A stretch of DNA of 64,000 nt from Hysterangium stoloniferum. Its lineage: Eukaryota; Basidiomycota; Agaricomycetes; Hysterangiales; Hysterangiaceae. Both the position numbers and the translations under genes were made by a program. The notes beneath the pieces were generated by a model. That model saw only the letters and a program-made list of their open reading frames with translations, was not told the origin of the DNA and searched no databases. The stretch lies in contig WHVD01000070.1 in the NCBI GenBank assembly GCA_015178975.1, forward strand, positions 186,001 to 250,000, given 5' to 3'. This document shows positions 48,286 to 60,356 of the stretch, piece after piece. Each line of letters starts with the position of its first letter. Position 1 is the first letter of the stretch.

Positions 48286-51134
48286 TCACTGGGTTTCGAC
48301 AACATCCATCGAACTTTGCCGTAAATCTGACTGCCGATCAGGCTCCCATGGATCTTCTTCAACACAATCATCATCACCCATATCACCATCGGCCTCTATT
48401 GCAATACCATTCTCATCAGGCAGCAGTTCATCTCCGTCAATAGAAACAGCGTCCTCGGCAGGGTTTTCAGGGCTATGGTTTTCGTTCGATCCGTTCGCGG
48501 ACTTCGCTTCGGTAGGTGGATGTTTTCCATTCTTGGCGTCGTGACCGTTCATTTTAGACTTAGTTGCCTTGAGTTTTCGAAGCACCTTGGCGATGTAATC
48601 CTTGACGAACTTCTTGATCTTATCTTTCTTCTCGTCCGGTAACGAATCGAGCTTAGACTTTTCATAACTCGATGATTTCTTCTCCTTTTCAGCGATAAGA
48701 TGAGTCAACTGTTGGATAATAAGTCATCAAGACGGCGGGCAGAGAATTAATCAAATGCTCACTTGTTTCGCATGCTTTTTGAATAATTCGTGGTCCATCT
48801 GCCCCTGATATTTAGACATACATTTGACAACTACAGGGCCAACAAGTTTGATAAGTCGTTGCTCCTTGGTAGCCTTAGCCTTTCCAGAAGACTCTGAGCT
48901 CGGTTTTTTGCCATTCTCTGAGTTTCCATTAGAAGCTGTTGAATCTGGTTTCGTCGCACTGCCACCGGCAGTGGCTGCTGCGATGATAGCCGCGATGGCT
49001 TCCTTTGTGGGCTTTGTTGATCGCATTTCCACCATTGGTGTCGATGGCGGCGGAGTTGATTTCGTGCTGGAAGGTACATCGTTGGTAGTTTTTACGAGCG
49101 GTTTAATTGAGAATGTGGAAGAGGTCTCTTGTTCCCCAAAACGCACTCGTTTGATTGGTCGATCCGCATGGGCTTGTTCTGGTTCCGCAGTAACAAGAGC
49201 CTCCTCGTCTTTATCCGTTTCTTCCTGGTACATGGAGTTAGCACACGCTATCAATGGATAAAAAACCCTGACCAGTTTGAAACCACGCTTTGGTATACGG
49301 TATGCTATTTCCAATGGCTCCCATTTTTCGATGAGCTAAATTCAAATCAATAACAAAGAATTCCTAGAGGATAAAGCTCACCTTCTCGGTCCCCTCTTTG
49401 AGCGCCTCATTTCCCATGTCTAAACATCGCTTTACGGGCTCCTCAATTTTAGAGTCCACGAGTTTGTTTCGACTCATCAACGGCCAAGAAATCAGTGATT
49501 CGACGATCTATATGACGGGTATAGTTACTTTAATGAGGTTGCAACAAGGACAACTTACGACGAGGCATATCTCGACGTCTCTCGTCCAATCGCTCAATAT
49601 GGTGTTGAGTTGGCTTAACCCACGCAGCCGCATTAGCTGTCGCAAGGCGACAGGATCTTCGGTCATCTACATGCGCTCATCAAGTACATCATCTATTCGG
49701 ACTGGTCAAAGATATACCTTGATACGGGTCAGAAGCTTGATTAGTAGCTTGCGATTACTTGTATTACGGAGCGCTTGAAGGACCTTTGGTACATCCTTCT
49801 CAGCCAGAGGTTTCATAATCGGCTGCACAGGCAAAGGCTTGAAAACGATATAACTATCAAACAAATAAGACGCACAGTGAAATCTTCGTCCAGTTTCTTT
49901 CCTTTCTTTTTCTTGTTTCCCTTGAGACCCAGCAGTTCAACATCCTCTGTCATACCCAGGGCTGGAATGCACAATCAGCGAGTGTATTAATATTGTTAAA
50001 ATGTAAATACCATCTAAAACGACATCGTCCATAGCAGCGATGTCAGTTTGTGTCTTTCCGCCAATAAAACCAACACATTTGGCTTCTCCGCAATAGCACG
50101 GCTGTGCGTCATGTCTGTCAACGTAACGAGGTTAATTGAAGGTGGAAAATAGTCCTGACTTGACGTACCCGTAACGATCCACATTATAGTTGAATGTAAC
50201 TTCCTCATCCTTCTTAATATCTCGTTTCGAGAAGATCCCCATTCTAACTTTCTTTCCAACCGTCCACTTTGCCACAAAACAATTGGGATTACAACTATGA
50301 TTCGCAAAGCGCCCTATGCCGCCCTTTTTCGTGGCATCGATAAACTTACCGGCGAGTGAGATAGGAGCAATACAAGATCGGGGTAACGTACCTCATCTTT
50401 TTGCAACATCATGAAATAAAAATGCTTGATACCCGCCTCGGCATACTCCCGCATTCTCTTTGCGAATGAAGGATGGCTAACTACCTCACCGATATATTCG
50501 TAAATAAAGCTATCTCTGGCGGCATGCCTATCAGCGACAATACAAAGTGACGGAAGACGAATGATGCCAACTTTGGTATATCGGCGGATGCCCGAAGACC
50601 AAAACCTTTCATGTCTGTCTTTACGATGTGTAAGGAAGAATACAGCTTGCGTTGAAACCTGAAACAAGCTGAGAAGTGCAACGCTGGAGGGTTACGAGGG
50701 GCGTTACCGCTGGTTCTGGCAATGAGACCGACAGTGGCAATCTTCCTCCAAACATTCCACCTGTGTTAGTCTGTTAATGCAATCAGACCCATCTCCACAA
50801 GCTACATATGGATCATCGACGCCTGGAAACCATCAGGCGGTCTGTGAGCATTCATGTGTCTATGTTAACTGAAAGTCCACTATAACCAACCTGGCTCGTA
50901 CGAGCAGTCGCATGTCAAACCTTCTTCGGTTTGCCTGGAGAGACCTAAGGTCTTATACTGGTATACGTTATCAGACAGTTCAATAAACGTTTGCATAGCA
51001 TCCTCTTCTGCCCGAGGCAGATGGCCGATGAACTGCGGGCCAGAGAGACGAGGATTCGGTGTCGACGGCGTCGAGATCGAGTCCTTAGAAGACATCGGAG
51101 GACTAATCCTTTCCAGTTTCGGTTTAATATCCAT
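48286..51134 (-). CDS. SET2: Set2 histone H3K36 methyltransferase
   Basis: It starts [16 protein letters not shown] at 51134. Domains in order are an AWS cysteine cluster ([10 protein letters not shown] and following), the SET domain ([51 protein letters not shown]), the post-[17 protein letters not shown], a charged middle with [15 protein letters not shown], and near the C-terminus the SRI domain ([19 protein letters not shown], then [11 protein letters not shown]), ending VVETQ at 48286. The SRI binds the phosphorylated Pol II C-terminal domain, so the enzyme marks H3K36 in transcribed genes. The catalytic NHSC and the Tyr in FNYN are present. About eight to ten introns; roughly 750-800 residues estimated. 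It is divergent from RPA49. Confidence 0.93.
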
Positions 51135-51434
51135 GGTAGTTGCTGGTAGTATGTAGAACGAAGGGAAGACCTGCAGCTAGGCTTAGGTCAAGAAGTAGAA
51201 GGCGAAGGCTCGGAGGTTGAAGTCCTCACACCCAAAAAAAACGAACCGACAAGGGTTCACTAAGAGGGCTTACTGCTCCAGTTTCCTAAGAGGGGGTCCG
51301 GAATAATATTTTGCCTTTATGTAGACAGCCAAAGAACGGATATCGAGTAATTTCGTGAAATCTTGAGTTGCAGAGGTGGGCGTCGGAGTGACACCCACGG
51401 TACCGCTCTTACTATTAGCTAGTACTCACTTGCT
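51135..51434. promoter_or_regulatory. Divergent promoter region of SET2 and RPA49
   Basis: Start codons lie 300 bp apart on opposite strands. An A-rich CACCCAAAAAAAACG tract at about 51230 is visible. No TATA box is clear. Confidence 0.45.
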
Positions 51435-53102
51435 ATGGCTCTGGATGCTTCGCCATCCAGGAAGCGAAAAAGAGATATTCAACATAATGACAAGGTTACT
51501 TTATCAATGTCAACCGCGTTTTCGACGGTGGGGCCAGTTATTGGTCTGTGACCAGCGCTGCCAACTCGTGCTTGTCTGATATTTTGCCATTCAGCTGCTT
51601 TCCCCGCCATCCAACCAGAACAATCCACTCCCTTCAAATGCTACGTCAAACGCAAAAAAAATGCAGGAGATGCTACAACTCAAGGCCCCAATTCTCAAGA
51701 AGCTATCATGGTGGGTGAGACGGACTCTGTTGAATTCCATTCGGGAAGTGTTGGGGCGACCGGGTCGTCATGCCAGTACGTATGCGTACTCCTCCCATTA
51801 TTGGACACGCTCTCACAGCTATGCCATTCAAAGATATCTAATTGGAATTCGCGATAAAAAAACCAACAGGGTCATTTTGCGTCCAGCCGGTCTTCATGTT
51901 CTCAGCCGCGATATCAAGGCCTTTAAATCATTAGACCCGTTGGCAGTCTCTCAGGATGAACGTTCCAAAGCCAGAAATGAATTAGGAGAAGCTTTTGGTT
52001 CGAAAAAGGCCAAACTGGCCATTAAAGCCATGGAGCGGAATCGCGTGGATGTTTCTGCAATGGAAGGGGTGGCTGGGCATCTGCAAGACAGCATCGACGC
52101 CGGCACAGGAAGCCTTCCCTCATTGGGTGTGTTTTAACGACGATCTTCCCCATTGTCTCTTACGCTGACGTCGTTCTTCAGAGGCGGCAAAGGCAGCGGC
52201 AGACGAAAGTCGACCTATTCCACGCTATAATGTCCAGGCAAAGTCACCCGATCAGGTCAGAGGTCGCTTAACCCCCATAGGTGGTTATCGAGCTGATATT
52301 TTTGCAGATTTACGCATTGCATGACATTGTCTCCGAAGCTGAGCTCAACTCTATTTCGGTCTCCCGGTTGATACACGCTTCGGATGAAAATGGAAGATTA
52401 GCATGTCTTCCATTCCAGCGTTCCTCGTGGATAAACCAACACATAAAATTCGAATTTGAATCCTCGGCAAAACCGAGCAAAAATAATCTGTTTGTCTTGG
52501 TTTTCCACGTTGTATTATTAACAACCGTCCTGACGCCACGACACCTCAGAAAGATCTTGTTTTACATCTCATCTATGTTCTTATTCCGTATGAGCTCAAG
52601 CTCCGTCCGCGATAAAACCAAATTACAACAGCGTATGTCGATGGTCCCAAATGAGATTATTGACGGCCTGCTGTCTCGCTTTACTGAACGAAGCCGTGAA
52701 TCGACCACGTACGCTTCCTTCCCTTGTTTGCGTCATACTCTCATATATTACTCATAGAGCACAGACTACAAAGGGGGCCGAAACTTTACTCTTGACCCAT
52801 ATGTTCGCATTATGTCTGCGTGTGGATCGTTACGCAACTGACCCCGCTCTGTTGGCTTCTGATCTTAGCATGACCGTTGCAAAGTGGGTCTGTCAGATCA
52901 TTATAAGTACCTGATCACTGATCCGCGCGAATCTAGTGTTACAAAACACTTCAAACAGTTAGGATGCAAGGTCGAAGTGTTGAGCAGTGCACAACGCACG
53001 GAACTCGGGTTGGGCCCGACGGCGGACAAGGATGCCAAACTCTGTATCTTAAGAGTGCCTTTTGATTTCCCCAAGCAACGCATAATGAGGAAGAGGCAAT
53101 AG
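51435..53102 (+). CDS. RPA49: RNA polymerase I subunit A49
   Basis: Exon 1 starts at the ATG at 51435 (MALDASPSRKRKRDIQ, a basic N-terminus). Splicing leads to AAFPAIQPEQSTPFKCYVKR, GETDSVEFHSGSVGATGSSC, then after an intron YAIQRYLIGIRDKKTNRV, LSRDIKAFKSL, and the family core LGEAFGSKKAKLAIKAMERN, RVDVSAMEG. After more introns come IPRYNV, VYALHDIVSEAELNSI, the winged-helix region (VPNEIIDGLLSRFTE, ETLLLTHMFALCLRVD) and DAKLCILRVPFDFPK, with TAG at 53102. A49 pairs with A34.5 and aids Pol I initiation and elongation in the nucleolus. It is complete apart from some intron borders in the middle that I did not fix. Confidence 0.9.
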
Positions 53103-53957
53103 ACTTGAAGACATGGGTGCTGACTTGGTTTTCTATGAGAAGAGTTGCACACACTTCCTTATAATAAATATGCGCTTCGGCCCAAATCAATCTCAGTTTT
53201 CCTTTAATGTGATCTGTGATTTACATAAGTCGTTCAATTTATTCGAGTGCAGCGTCAAGTCTATTCGAGCTTAATTGATGTATGATGTCATGGTGGATCA
53301 GCGGTGCAACAGGATGTATAAAGGACGTCTTTTTAAAAGAAACTAGTTAATACCCGAGATCTGTAGATATGTCTCCTGGTGAAGGTATAATTGTAATTTA
53401 ATCTCTTGATAAAATATATTCACATTTCCTGCACTAGCTGATAGAAAGCTCCCAAACCAGTCGGGAGATGGCCTACCGCCATCGCCCTCCCGAGAAAATC
53501 CAGGAGCTGTATATCCGAAGTCTTCTCCGCTGTCCGCTATTCCCAAGCAGTGCCTGGGACAGAAGGAGTGCCGTCGGATCCACGGAGTGTTTTATCCAAT
53601 CCATATGCTTTCAAATCAAGAGTTGGCAATAATGGAAAAGTTCAAATTGTGGCGGCGTGAGCTAGATTCTCTTAAACCTTACAGGAAGTCGTGCCGTCGG
53701 AGAGGGAAAGGACTGAGATAACCGAACGGATAAATTGCACTCGAGAACTAACGATGTACAAACATGCATTTTCCCTGATATGTTTTTTTCCTTCTCTCCT
53801 TCTAACCCCCCCCTGCATGCCTATGTCAACAAGTCAGGTAAGCGCAGCTCGAACGTGTTCACTTGAAAATTCAAACTTCATTAAACGAGGTGGACCAAGA
53901 ATGTGCGCGTCAACAGGAACGAAGGTTAGCCTTCATAAATTTTTTTTGCCCGTGTTT
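53103..53957. other. Intergenic region with a possible relic frame
   Basis: A minus-strand stretch near 53400-53600 reads AYGLDKTLRGSDGTPSVPG in one frame and SGEDFGYTAPGFSREGDG in another, suggesting a frameshifted remnant of an old gene. It is not assignable to a family. Confidence 0.3.
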
Positions 53958-55690
53958 TCATTCATTTCTAAACGGAGATAGATTCTCAAGCTCATGCAAC
54001 CTTGACCCTGAACCATTGGATCTCCCCAGGTGCCACAGCATAAAGGGGGCAAACACGACGGTTTGGAGAGTTGGACATAAGGGGTGCCACAGCTTGACCA
54101 AGCATGACTGCTGCTCTTGTGACATACCGATATTCTCACTGCTTCCCGGGCGAAAAGCAAGATGTTCAAGATTGTGCAAGCCCTCCAATGCCTTTGCTAG
54201 CGCAACGAGGAATCTGGGTAATTCCTCGTCGGTGTTCGCGGGCTATGTCAGATCAATCAGCTAAACTTGCATCGATAGCCGTTACACTTTGAGAGGCGTA
54301 CCTCTGAGCCTTCGGGCGAAACCGCGCTGTCCGACATCGAGCCTCCGCGCCGCACAAACGCGAGTTCCAGTCGGACAAGATTTGGGAAGTGAGCAGCAAT
54401 CAGAGTTGTGGCCACAGTGGTTTCAAGAGATAGAGCTAGTTCTTTGACGCTTTCGCCAGAATTGTTTATTTTATGCCACAGTGTTGACTCCGCAGAGATA
54501 GGTGAGTTTGTCCTGATCTGGGAGGCCATATATTTTGGGGGAAAGACTGTCTCATAAAAGACAACGGACTGCGACAACCATGTATCCGGTTCCGAGATAT
54601 GAGATGGGATGGCCAGTTTTGAGACGCCTCGGGTCGACAGAAAATCAACAGCCAATTCTTCAGGGCCGCTGAAGGCTTCTAACTTGCGAAGATCCCATGG
54701 ATCCAACCAAAGGCCTTCCCCATAGTCCTGCGGAGTCGAATACTGACCGTATATATTAAGTTCCCGAATGTAAGTATGCGTCTTTAGAAATTTGGTAAGG
54801 GTTTGCAAGTCTATTGAAGAAATATTTGCTGTAAACGAAGTAAGACTCGGAGAGACATGGGTGGCCATTGTTGTAATCCAAACGCCATCATCCAGAGCCA
54901 ACGACTTTAGTGTAGGTGCACCAATTATGCCACGACGAAATATGGGTATAAAAGCTTCCGTTGGTGGACTAGTGCCTGCAATGTAAATGTCTAAAAGGGC
55001 TGGAAACAGTTGTTGGGCGGTGCTTGGTGGCGTGTCAGCATGTATATACATGTCACATCGTAGAATGCTGAGTTTCTGCAATTTTTGCAGAGTTCCAGCT
55101 GCGCATAATAATTCCAGAGAAATTGGCATTTTTTTCAGTGTCAGAGATGTAAGGTTGACCAGATTGGAAACGACAGAAGGAAACTTGTTCAAAAATGCCC
55201 TACGCACTAAAATGAGACCTTGCTGGTACACATCCGATGTAGATGTTTTGGCCCAGTCGTGGATAACACACTCACGGACATCGAATCGCAAGGTGAACAT
55301 TGGTTCTTGTTGCTTTATGATTCCCATGCACCAACGACCTGTTAAAGTTTTAGGGTGAGGCGACCGACCGTCACCGTCAAAGTCAAGAATGCGCGCCATT
55401 TCCCGCGCGCAATAATAAGTGAAATATCGGCAAATGGTTGCCAAGCGGGCTAGAATTTTATGGTGCCTGTGATCGTCCATATTGGGGTGGACGGCAGGTC
55501 GCAACCAGAAGAATATCTCGTCGTAAACCTCCACCGGGATGTGTTTCAGCGGTTGTGAGCCCAGAACGCGCTTTGGACCTAATAAAGAAAAGCGGATTCG
55601 TTAGTTTCTGCAACGACTTTACGGCGATTCACACAAGCTACATTTCCATAGGACTTTCCGAGCTTCTCCCTCTTTGGGGGGGGTTGTCAT
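53958..55690 (-). CDS. F-box/LRR-like protein of the mushroom-expanded type
   Basis: Three exons fit: the ATG at 55690 (MTTPPKEGEARKVLWK), an intron, a long exon beginning PKRVLGSQPLKHIPVEVYDE with an F-box-like helix, and after a 59-nt intron (54243-54301) a last exon PANTDEELPRFLVALAKAL ending at 53958. Leucine-rich blocks recur (VVSNLVNLTSLTLKK, LQKLQKLSILRCDMY, PTLKSLALDDGVW, KELALSL, LVRLELAFVRRGG, LEGLHNLEHLAF). The end, CPTLQTVVFAPFMLWH, has the form usual in these families. Expected about 510 residues. F-box proteins bring substrates to SCF ubiquitin ligases, but many mushroom copies are untested. Without the last splice the protein would stop early, and the downstream LRR supports the splice. 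Confidence 0.7.
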
Positions 55691-57038
55691 TGGGATATTT
55701 TAATCAGGCTAGCCTTATTTGAGTGTAAGTAGTTGGTGATAAGGAGTGAAAATTGTTCTCGGCAGCGTTTGTTTTGAGTAATGCTCCCAGTGCAGGAAGT
55801 AAATTACGTCCCCGTATGTCACGTGTTGACATGTGCCATCTATACTGGCACTTCAAGTTTCCAGTACTTCGGTCTAGGTTAAAAGATTCATAGTTAATTT
55901 CATTGATTGGTATCTGGTTCAATGTGCTCTTCTGACAGTTTGTTGATGTCAAAGTATTGTCAAGGACAAGATAATATAGATTCCGTTTACATGGCCCAGA
56001 GGAATGGCGTAAATGCGCAAGTATTATGCAACAAAGGGAGGGATTATCGATATATTAGCACTTTGCCCATAGCCTACAGATGAATTAATTGGGCACTGAA
56101 CCTGAACCAGTCGCACTCAAATGTGGATGGTAATATTGGAACTTCGCAGAGGGCCTCGAGGGCGAGCGCTATGACGTGCTGTGCGATTTTGCTCAAGTCT
56201 TGCGTCACCTCGCCGTTTCAGCCAGCTCCATATGCACTAGCTCTCAGCCTATATTGTAACATCTCTATCTAGCAGAGTATACACCAATCATAAACACGAC
56301 TTATCGTTCATAACGGTGTGCGTGAGCCTGTCGATGGTTCCGTGCACAAATTCGGGTAAAGTCAAGAATAATATTTAGCTTTGACTGATGGCAACATACC
56401 ACGTCGACAATTATCTCATGACACAGACTATTCATTGACGAGTGACTAGCAAGCAGCCAACGAAAGGTCTCGTACCATGTTGGGGTATTCATAATGACGC
56501 CAGACGCCCTGGGAAGATTTTCGTCTCTATTTTCGTCTGTATGGCCTGGACACGTCATTTTTAGATATGACACTGAATCTCCTGTGTATCCGTCTGGCTT
56601 GGTGACATTCACTGGGACGGCACTACATCGCTGCACCCTGACACCGCTAATCGAGAACGCTGTACCGGCACGCCTTTGTGGAGATTCTGGTGTTGGTAAT
56701 GTTGCTGTTCCGTTTATTTCTGGCTGGTAACGAAAAACATTACCAAATGGAGCTTAGAATTCGTTGTAAAATCCCTAGAAATAGGAGCCTTACTCTTATC
56801 AAGATGTTCCCTGCTAACGCTAGTGCCATCGGCGAATCGGTACTTATTGTATTCTTCACACAGCAGCGCTAGTGCAGGGAGATAAATACCGAGGCTCCGG
56901 ATTTACAACTATATCATGTTCATATTGGTGCCGATCGGATAGAAGCTGCACCTGGGTGGGTACACCTCCCCGCTATTGAGACCCTGTGAATGACATCACA
57001 AGCAAAGTGACAACGATCTAGAATGGCGCTTCTCCAAC
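55691..57038. other. Intergenic region, 1.35 kb, no supported gene
   Basis: Frames at 56301-56636 (minus) and 56494-56730 (plus) overlap and neither shows a family motif. Composition is near average. Confidence 0.4.
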
Positions 57039-57046
57039 CATAAAAG
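57039..57046 (+). promoter_or_regulatory. TATA-like box of the CaaX peptide gene
   Basis: CATAAAAG lies about 80 bp upstream of the ATG at 57122 and is followed by a CT-rich leader (CCTCTTCACCTCTAAGC) and ATATCTAAG just before the ATG, a typical strong fungal promoter layout. Confidence 0.5.
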
Positions 57047-57121
57047 CAGCCTCCAGCTTTGATCTAAGGCAACTCACATCTGTACACGACCTCTTCACCT
57101 CTAAGCTTCTACATATCTAAG

Positions 57122-57229
57122 ATGAACGCACCTCTAAACCACTCTAAAGCTGACCAGAAAGGGTCCAAAGGCTCCGAAACTGCAAATAACGACCCTGCTG
57201 AACTTGGCGATTACTGCGTTATTTCTTGA
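57122..57229 (+). CDS. Short CaaX peptide, candidate lipopeptide mating pheromone precursor
   Basis: A 35-codon intron-free ORF from MNAPLNHSKADQ to NNDPAELGDYCVIS and TGA. The last four residues, C-V-I-S, are a CaaX box for farnesylation, with an aromatic Tyr before the Cys as in many basidiomycete pheromones. A Glu-Thr pair 13-14 residues before the Cys is in the place of the usual Glu-Arg-type processing site, which would leave a mature peptide of about 12 residues ending in farnesyl cysteine. Lysine/serine-rich polar sequence precedes it. A TATA-like box and CT-rich leader support expression. Known precursors are 35-85 residues, so the size is at the low end. No STE3-like receptor is in the window, so it may be a stand-alone copy. 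A chance ORF is the main alternative. Confidence 0.55.
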   Translation: MNAPLNHSKADQKGSKGSETANNDPAELGDYCVIS

Positions 57230-59052
57230 ATGTAGGAGATTGCTGTATTCTCTATAGGAATTCGTACTCATCGATCGTACAGGTATTATAGATGCTGCCC
57301 TCGTACAATGTTCCACACCCTACTTTGGGTGGACTCACGAAACTCACGGGGGCGGTTGACCTTCCTTCCACCGACCATTCATTGTAACATTATGCCTGTT
57401 ATTTAGAAATGTATCTGTTGGGGGTAACTATTAGATGGGGTTGAGATGGAGAAATGCTATGGTGAAGGGCTGGGGAGATGTGCCGATTTATTACCAACTT
57501 ATCTTGGATCTTGCATATGTTACTACCAGATGTATCCATTGAACGCTGTATAGTTTGGATGTGCTGGGTTCTCTTTCTTTAACTTTTCGGGGGAAGCAGC
57601 GAGCACGGACGGAAGAGAGAAAATCAATCAGTGCTCAAAGCGATTGTGCACTTATTAAACGACTTATAATTGGGTCAAACATCCCTGGATGTTCTCGAGC
57701 TCCTTGAAGCTCGTAGACCTAAATCCTCAATATCCAATAATTACAGCGTTTTAGGGTTGTCCAATTAAAGTCTAAATAGGTAAGGTTTGACTGTCAGTGT
57801 AGATTAGGCCTTTGATATTCCGGTGTGGCTGGGAAAATGAAGCCTCTAAATAACATTTGAGGGTGTTAGTTGTTCACTGGTATACTCACAATTTTAACGT
57901 TTTGGTTAGACTATCATTTCAGCATGTAAATAACTCATCATTTATGTGCTTGTCTGATTTACCCAAATTTGTAACATATGCAATGATTGTTGTGCCTGCC
58001 TAATCATACAAATGATCTAATATAACTATTAACAAACATGGATGACGCCATTATGAGAAAATTGATTATTTCGCTTACCGTGAGGATTCGTGACTGTGAT
58101 CTGATAAGATTAACTGTGATCCCCCTGGCTTTACACTGCATATATATTCTTCCAAATAGTTCTTGCAAGGGATTCGTATTATTTTTTTGAGGATTTTTTA
58201 GGAGAATTGCTCAATTTTCTTTTGTTCCAAGTCTGTTTAAGCCCCGCTATACAATTATTTTTTGACAGGGTAAATACATGTCTCCCGCCAGGTTCGTCTC
58301 TTCATTGTTGCATGTTTTTACATGTAATGGGCCTAATATATTCTCACAGGTCTGTTGTTCTCCTTCATAGATATAGAATAATGGATTGAATATCTTCCAT
58401 CCAGTTCTCACCACACAACACCGAAACACCAGGATGCAGCCCTCTCATTCTTCATCTAGCTTCGTTTATGTGGTGTAGTTAGTGTGAGGGGGGGGTGCAG
58501 ACTCATACCTTTTTCATGGAACAATAATTAGGTGTGTCCGTACGTTTTTCTTTGGGATTTCTTTGATAACATTGAGCCATCTTGTCATTTTCTTCCGTTT
58601 CAGAACCAGCGGCACGTCTTTCTATTTTTATCGAGTATTAACCAATCCGCATGCATCCCGTCCTCGATTTCATGAGGAGACCGGGGGTATTCGCCCACAG
58701 CAGTGCGACGCGATACTACTTGCATCGTGATTATATACCCCCTCGTGTATTCTATTTTCCTTGCGGTCACTATGTGGTAATTATATATCCATGTATTTTT
58801 ATACTCTTACTTTGAAGCCGCATGTATTCTGAGGACCCGCATCTGTTGCAAAAAATCAAATTTTAATTTATTGGCACAACTAGATCTTGCCTGAGCTAGT
58901 GATCTGTCGGGCCCGGCTTCACCAGGCTTGGGGGCTTGACAAAAGAGCAGTTAGTATCCCCTTCATTCAGCTGTTCCCCCTCCTTCCCCTCCTCTTCTAT
59001 GACTATTTCGAGCGTTGAGCAAGGCATAGGGGGTAAGTAATTGCTTACACAA
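57230..59052. other. Gene-poor stretch, 1.8 kb
   Basis: AT-rich with short frames only. It includes the 3-prime region of the CaaX peptide gene. I searched by eye for further CaaX ORFs here and saw none convincing. Confidence 0.4.
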
Positions 59053-59235
59053 TTAGCATTTTATCACCTGAAGAGCTTCGACAAAATTACCTTTGAGGCG
59101 ATTGTGATATTTGGTGATAGTAATGCCTCCCGCTGAGAATGTATGCTTGCTGGAGGCGGATGACGCAACAATTGGGAGATAATTGAGGGCTATGAATACC
59201 CAGACTGGATACCTATTAGCATGAAGCTGTAGCAA
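59053..59235 (-). pseudogene. hAT transposase C-terminal (dimerisation) fragment
   Basis: The frame reads YPVWVFIALNYLPIVASSAS, SKHTFSAGGITITKYHNRLK, then EALQVIKC and a stop. This is the hAT dimerisation block (P.L...A..YL.I.ASSA.SER.FS..G...T..RNRL). Only the last 60 residues or so are kept; the N-terminal catalytic part is absent on either side, and no terminal inverted repeats were found. One conserved position is changed (Ser-Lys-His where Ser-Glu-Arg is usual), in line with decay. Confidence 0.8.
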
Positions 59236-59710
59236 AGACTTTAGATATTAGTATTGAATAGAAATTCATATTGACTTATTAAAAGGATAGAATAGGAGGG
59301 GATCGAGGATAATAGTGACCCTAGTGGACAAATAGACCACCACTCAGACACAGACACAGACTGGTTACCAGAAGTAACCAAACTCAGATGACCGCATGCT
59401 GGACAGAATCACAAACATGGATAGGGACTGTTATGGATATATGTGGGTACTTAGGGTTCTGAACCACAAATTCCAACATGACTCACCTCCCACCCATATC
59501 TTCCCATGCTCCTCCCTCTCCATCCAATCAGCAAATTTTTTCCTTCATGGCAATGATGTTGAAGCCTCCACTACTGCAAGAGGGACAAAACCTTTGACTT
59601 CTGACCACACATAGGCTTCCTAAGTTGTTTTGATGTGAATAGTGTTTCATAGTGAACACATCAGGAAATTGGGAACTCTGTAAATACCCCCTAGCTAACT
59701 CGTATCCCAG

Positions 59711-60345
59711 TGTGAAGACTAGTGGAAGTTCTAACCATTCTATATATGAAGAATATTGACCGTTTAGGTATGACATGATGAAGTATTGACTATCTAAGTC
59801 TAATACAGACCAAACACATATTGACTATTTAGTTCAATACAGTTGAGAGAATTAGCTATCTAAAGTAGAATAGAGAGCTACAATGAATAAAGGAGAATCA
59901 ACTGTGAAGTATGATTCTGAAGGACTACTCAAGTGTTGAAGAGAATAATGAGAGTTGAATAACAGGTAGCATGGATATAGTCCACGCAGATTGAGATAAT
60001 GGTTCGAGCTTTGACTAGTATAGTTTGAAGCTCTGATTGTGCTAGTAGTTAAAGCCCATCTGTGACAGTCGAGACGATACCCCAATCACAACTTACAGGA
60101 CACTAACGAGGTGTCTGGGTAAGTCGTGGTTGCGGGGTAAAAAGTGTCTGAGTTCTAACTACCGGCACTAGAATACATAAGTCTGGTGTGTATGCGCCCA
60201 CAAGAGTCAATGTACTGAATGCATAGGTCGTCGAACTAATTATATGCATATAATAAAATAGAGAGAAAATAGAAATAATAATGGAAATATAGTATGAGCT
60301 CATCCAGACTATATTTCTGGCATATATTTTGCCGTACCTCTCACA
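59711..60345 (-). repeat. Left arm LTR of the palindrome
   Basis: Belongs to the same family as the LTRs at 4412, 9532 and 13712. Compared with the right arm it has repeatedly lost CpG (for example ACCG to ACCA, TACG to TATG, GTCGAA to GTTGAA). Confidence 0.85.
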
Positions 60346-60356
60346 GTGCCCTCCAG

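Noticed and set aside
55691..57000. Overlapping frames at 56301-56636 and 56494-56730 as genes
   Set aside because: Opposite strands of the same DNA, no motif, no splice continuity.
59691..59710. TGGGATACGAG next to the left palindrome arm as a primer binding site
   Set aside because: The adjacent CCCAG is repeated at the other end of the palindrome, so it is the target duplication. The sequence is flank, not an internal leader.
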